Below, piece after piece: positions 62,715 through 64,000 of a stretch of 64,000 nt of DNA. This DNA is from UBA4636 sp045534575 (lineage in GTDB: Bacteria > Bacillota > Clostridia > Christensenellales > Borkfalkiaceae), in assembly GCA_045534575.1 (NCBI GenBank), contig JAZSJZ010000001.1:124001-188000 (forward strand), read 5' to 3'. The position numbers were made by a program, and so were the translations under genes. The notes below the pieces were generated by a model. That model had not been told where the DNA came from and ran no database searches. It was given only the letters and a program-made list of their open reading frames with translations. Every line of letters starts with the position of its first letter. Position 1 is the stretch's first letter.

Positions 62715-63025
62715 AAGAAGACAAGAACAACGTTCAATTAAACGACAATGAAGAAGAAATCGTAGAACTTACTGACGAGGGCGGAAAAGTTCTTCATTTC
62801 TACCACGTGGCAACGACGGAATTTAAGGGTAAACTTTACGCTTTTTTCCAACCCGCTGAAGATATTGAAGGCTTAGAAGAAGATGAGGTTGTGGTTTTAG
62901 AGGTTAACCAAGAAGACGGAACGCTTCTACCAATTTTAGACGAAAAACTTCTTGACGAAGTTTACGCTGATTTCATCGAAACCTTTGACGACGAAGACGC
63001 CGATGATGACGCTCACGACGAATAA
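62711..63025 (+). CDS. DUF1292 family acidic protein (YrzB-like)
   Basis: 104 aa, strongly acidic (tail FDDEDADDDAHDE). Core EIVELTDEGGKVLHFYHVATTEFKGKLYAFFQP matches DUF1292, commonly next to ruvX in Bacillota. Function unknown. Confidence 0.85.
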   Translation: MKEDKNNVQLNDNEEEIVELTDEGGKVLHFYHVATTEFKGKLYAFFQPAEDIEGLEEDEVVVLEVNQEDGTLLPILDEKLLDEVYADFIETFDDEDADDDAHDE

Positions 63026-63041
63026 GTAAAAATGAAAAACC

Positions 63042-63063
63042 GCCCGATAATCGACTTATAGGC
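63042..63063 (-). repeat. CCTATAAGTCGATTA motif copy, inverted
   Basis: Reverse complement of the copy at 59546-59567, 22 identical bases. Confidence 0.75.
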
Positions 63064-63113
63064 AAGGTAATTTTAAAAAAGAGCGGTATTTTAAAAACAA
63101 AATAATAAAAATT

Positions 63114-63153
63114 GAGATTGTGATTTTAATCTTTAAGATTAGATTGCAATCTC
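63114..63153 (+). terminator. Terminator of the ruvX operon
   Basis: GAGATTG/CAATCTC outer stem with AATCTT/AAGATT inside and a T8 run. Confidence 0.8.
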
Positions 63154-63253
63154 TTTTTTTTTGTTTTAAAAGTTCTATTTGCGTTAAAGTTTTTTAATAT
63201 TTAACATATATTTTTTGTTGTTTTTAGCAATAATAAAAAGGTAGGAGAATTTT

Positions 63254-64000
63254 ATGGCATATTCGTATAAAGGAGCGATAACGTTCGGGCTTGTGTATAT
63301 TCCCATAACGCTATCGCTATCGGTAAGAGAGCAAGATATCGGCTTTAACATGCTAGAGAGAAAAACTAAGTCTAGGGTAAAATACAAAAAAACTTGCGTA
63401 GATTGTGGCGGAAAGGAAGTCAAAAATGAAGATATCGTAAAAGGTTATCAATACGAAAAAGATAAATATGTTATTTTCACTAACGAAGATTTTGAAAAGT
63501 TAAAAACGCCTAAAGACAAAAATATTACGATTGAAGAGTTCGTTGATTTAGACGAGGTTGACCCCATTTATTTCGACAAGGCGTATTACGTAAAGCCAAT
63601 CGGTGCGGACAAGGCTTATTTTGTGCTACTTAAAGCAATGGAAACGCAAAAAAAGGCGGGAATTGCAAAAACGGTGTTAGGAACGAAGGAAACGCTTTTG
63701 TTGCTTCGGGCTCGCGATGGAAAAATGCTCGTAAACACTCTGTATTTTCATACGGAAATAGAAAAAGCACCACAAATTGAAAAGACTTCGGTTGCGCAAA
63801 AAGAACTTGCGCTTGCTAAAAACCTAATAAGTCAAATGAGTGGCAAATTTCAGCCGGAAAAATATAAAGACGAATATCACGAACGAGTTAAAAAAGCCAT
63901 CAAGCAAAAGATAGCGGGTGGGAAAATCGTTCACTCTAAGGATGAAAAAGAGCCTGTTAAAATTATCAATCTTATGGAAGCACTGCAAAAGAGTTTAAAG
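63254..64000 (+). CDS. ku: Ku protein for non-homologous end joining (partial)
   Basis: First 249 codons; continues past the window. Opens MAYSYKGAITFGLVYIPITLS, has the zinc-like pair CVDCGG, and SLSVREQDIGFNML, ANK-like EKAPQIE segments, all typical of bacterial Ku. It binds DNA ends and recruits LigD. AGGAG lies 8 nt before the ATG. In Bacillota, Ku/LigD is used mainly in spores. Confidence 0.92.
   Translation, partial: MAYSYKGAITFGLVYIPITLSLSVREQDIGFNMLERKTKSRVKYKKTCVDCGGKEVKNEDIVKGYQYEKDKYVIFTNEDFEKLKTPKDKNITIEEFVDLDEVDPIYFDKAYYVKPIGADKAYFVLLKAMETQKKAGIAKTVLGTKETLLLLRARDGKMLVNTLYFHTEIEKAPQIEKTSVAQKELALAKNLISQMSGKFQPEKYKDEYHERVKKAIKQKIAGGKIVHSKDEKEPVKIINLMEALQKSLK

Overview
The window looks like chromosomal DNA of a low-GC, spore-lineage Bacillota (Clostridia-type). 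It is AT-rich, has strong GGAGG ribosome sites, a YyaC-type sporulation protein, WYL and SipW/TasA-type proteins, and MurG. An uncultured gut lineage is a guess from style; no rRNA is present to place it.

Region 1 (1-10.2 kb) is accessory, all on the minus strand. It holds a cysteine-rich RiPP precursor (2131-2283) directly joined to a radical SAM/SPASM maturase, secreted proteins (a BspA/InlB-like lipoprotein and a lectin plus caspase-like protein), a HAD phosphatase, a sigma factor / C39-like protein / membrane protein operon, and a small XRE regulator.

Region 2 (about 10.3-22.5 kb) reads as an integrated filamentous-phage (inovirus-like) provirus. It has an HUH rolling-circle initiator, a Zot-like membrane ATPase, a 30-aa membrane peptide translationally coupled to it, three anchored or secreted surface proteins in the pIII/coat position, a small acidic ssDNA-binding-like protein, a sigma-like regulator, a zinc ribbon, and a large serine recombinase at the right end. 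A promoter with a near-perfect LexA/DinR box between its -35 and -10 faces the whole leftward operon, suggesting SOS induction. No major coat gene is proven.

Region 3 (22.6-31 kb) holds a three-tRNA operon (fMet, Met, Glu), tilS, parB, parA and ftsH, then a 2.8-kb gene-free, very AT-rich stretch. That stretch carries a perfect parS site, a second near-parS, a hairpin abutting parS, and five copies of an undescribed 23-bp spaced motif (a sixth lies at 32.4 kb). Genes lie mostly on minus to its left and mostly on plus to its right, so it may be the centromere/origin region; no convincing DnaA-box cluster or dnaA gene is seen.

Region 4 (31-48 kb) is mostly core: a ferredoxin-type aldo/keto reductase, CvpA, YyaC, gltX, radC, an M20 peptidase, murG, a WYL regulator, and a glpK-lipase pair. 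Set into it is a 1,695-aa RHS protein with a glycine-zipper toxin-like tip, a membrane immunity candidate and an orphan RHS fragment.

Region 5 (48.1-59.5 kb) is a surface-fibre locus: two SipW/ER-type signal peptidases, several proteins with SipW-type signal peptides (TasA/camelysin-like), a Thr-rich 629-aa protein, a 1,112-aa beta-helix protein, and a closing lipoprotein.

Region 6 (59.6-64 kb) holds a PflX-like radical SAM protein, metK, ruvX, a DUF1292 protein and the start of a Ku gene.

Two further signals run across the window. Several genes have a -10 box only 6-9 nt before the start codon (leaderless mRNAs likely), and a CCTATAAGTCGATTA motif recurs in intergenic hairpins and next to stop codons.
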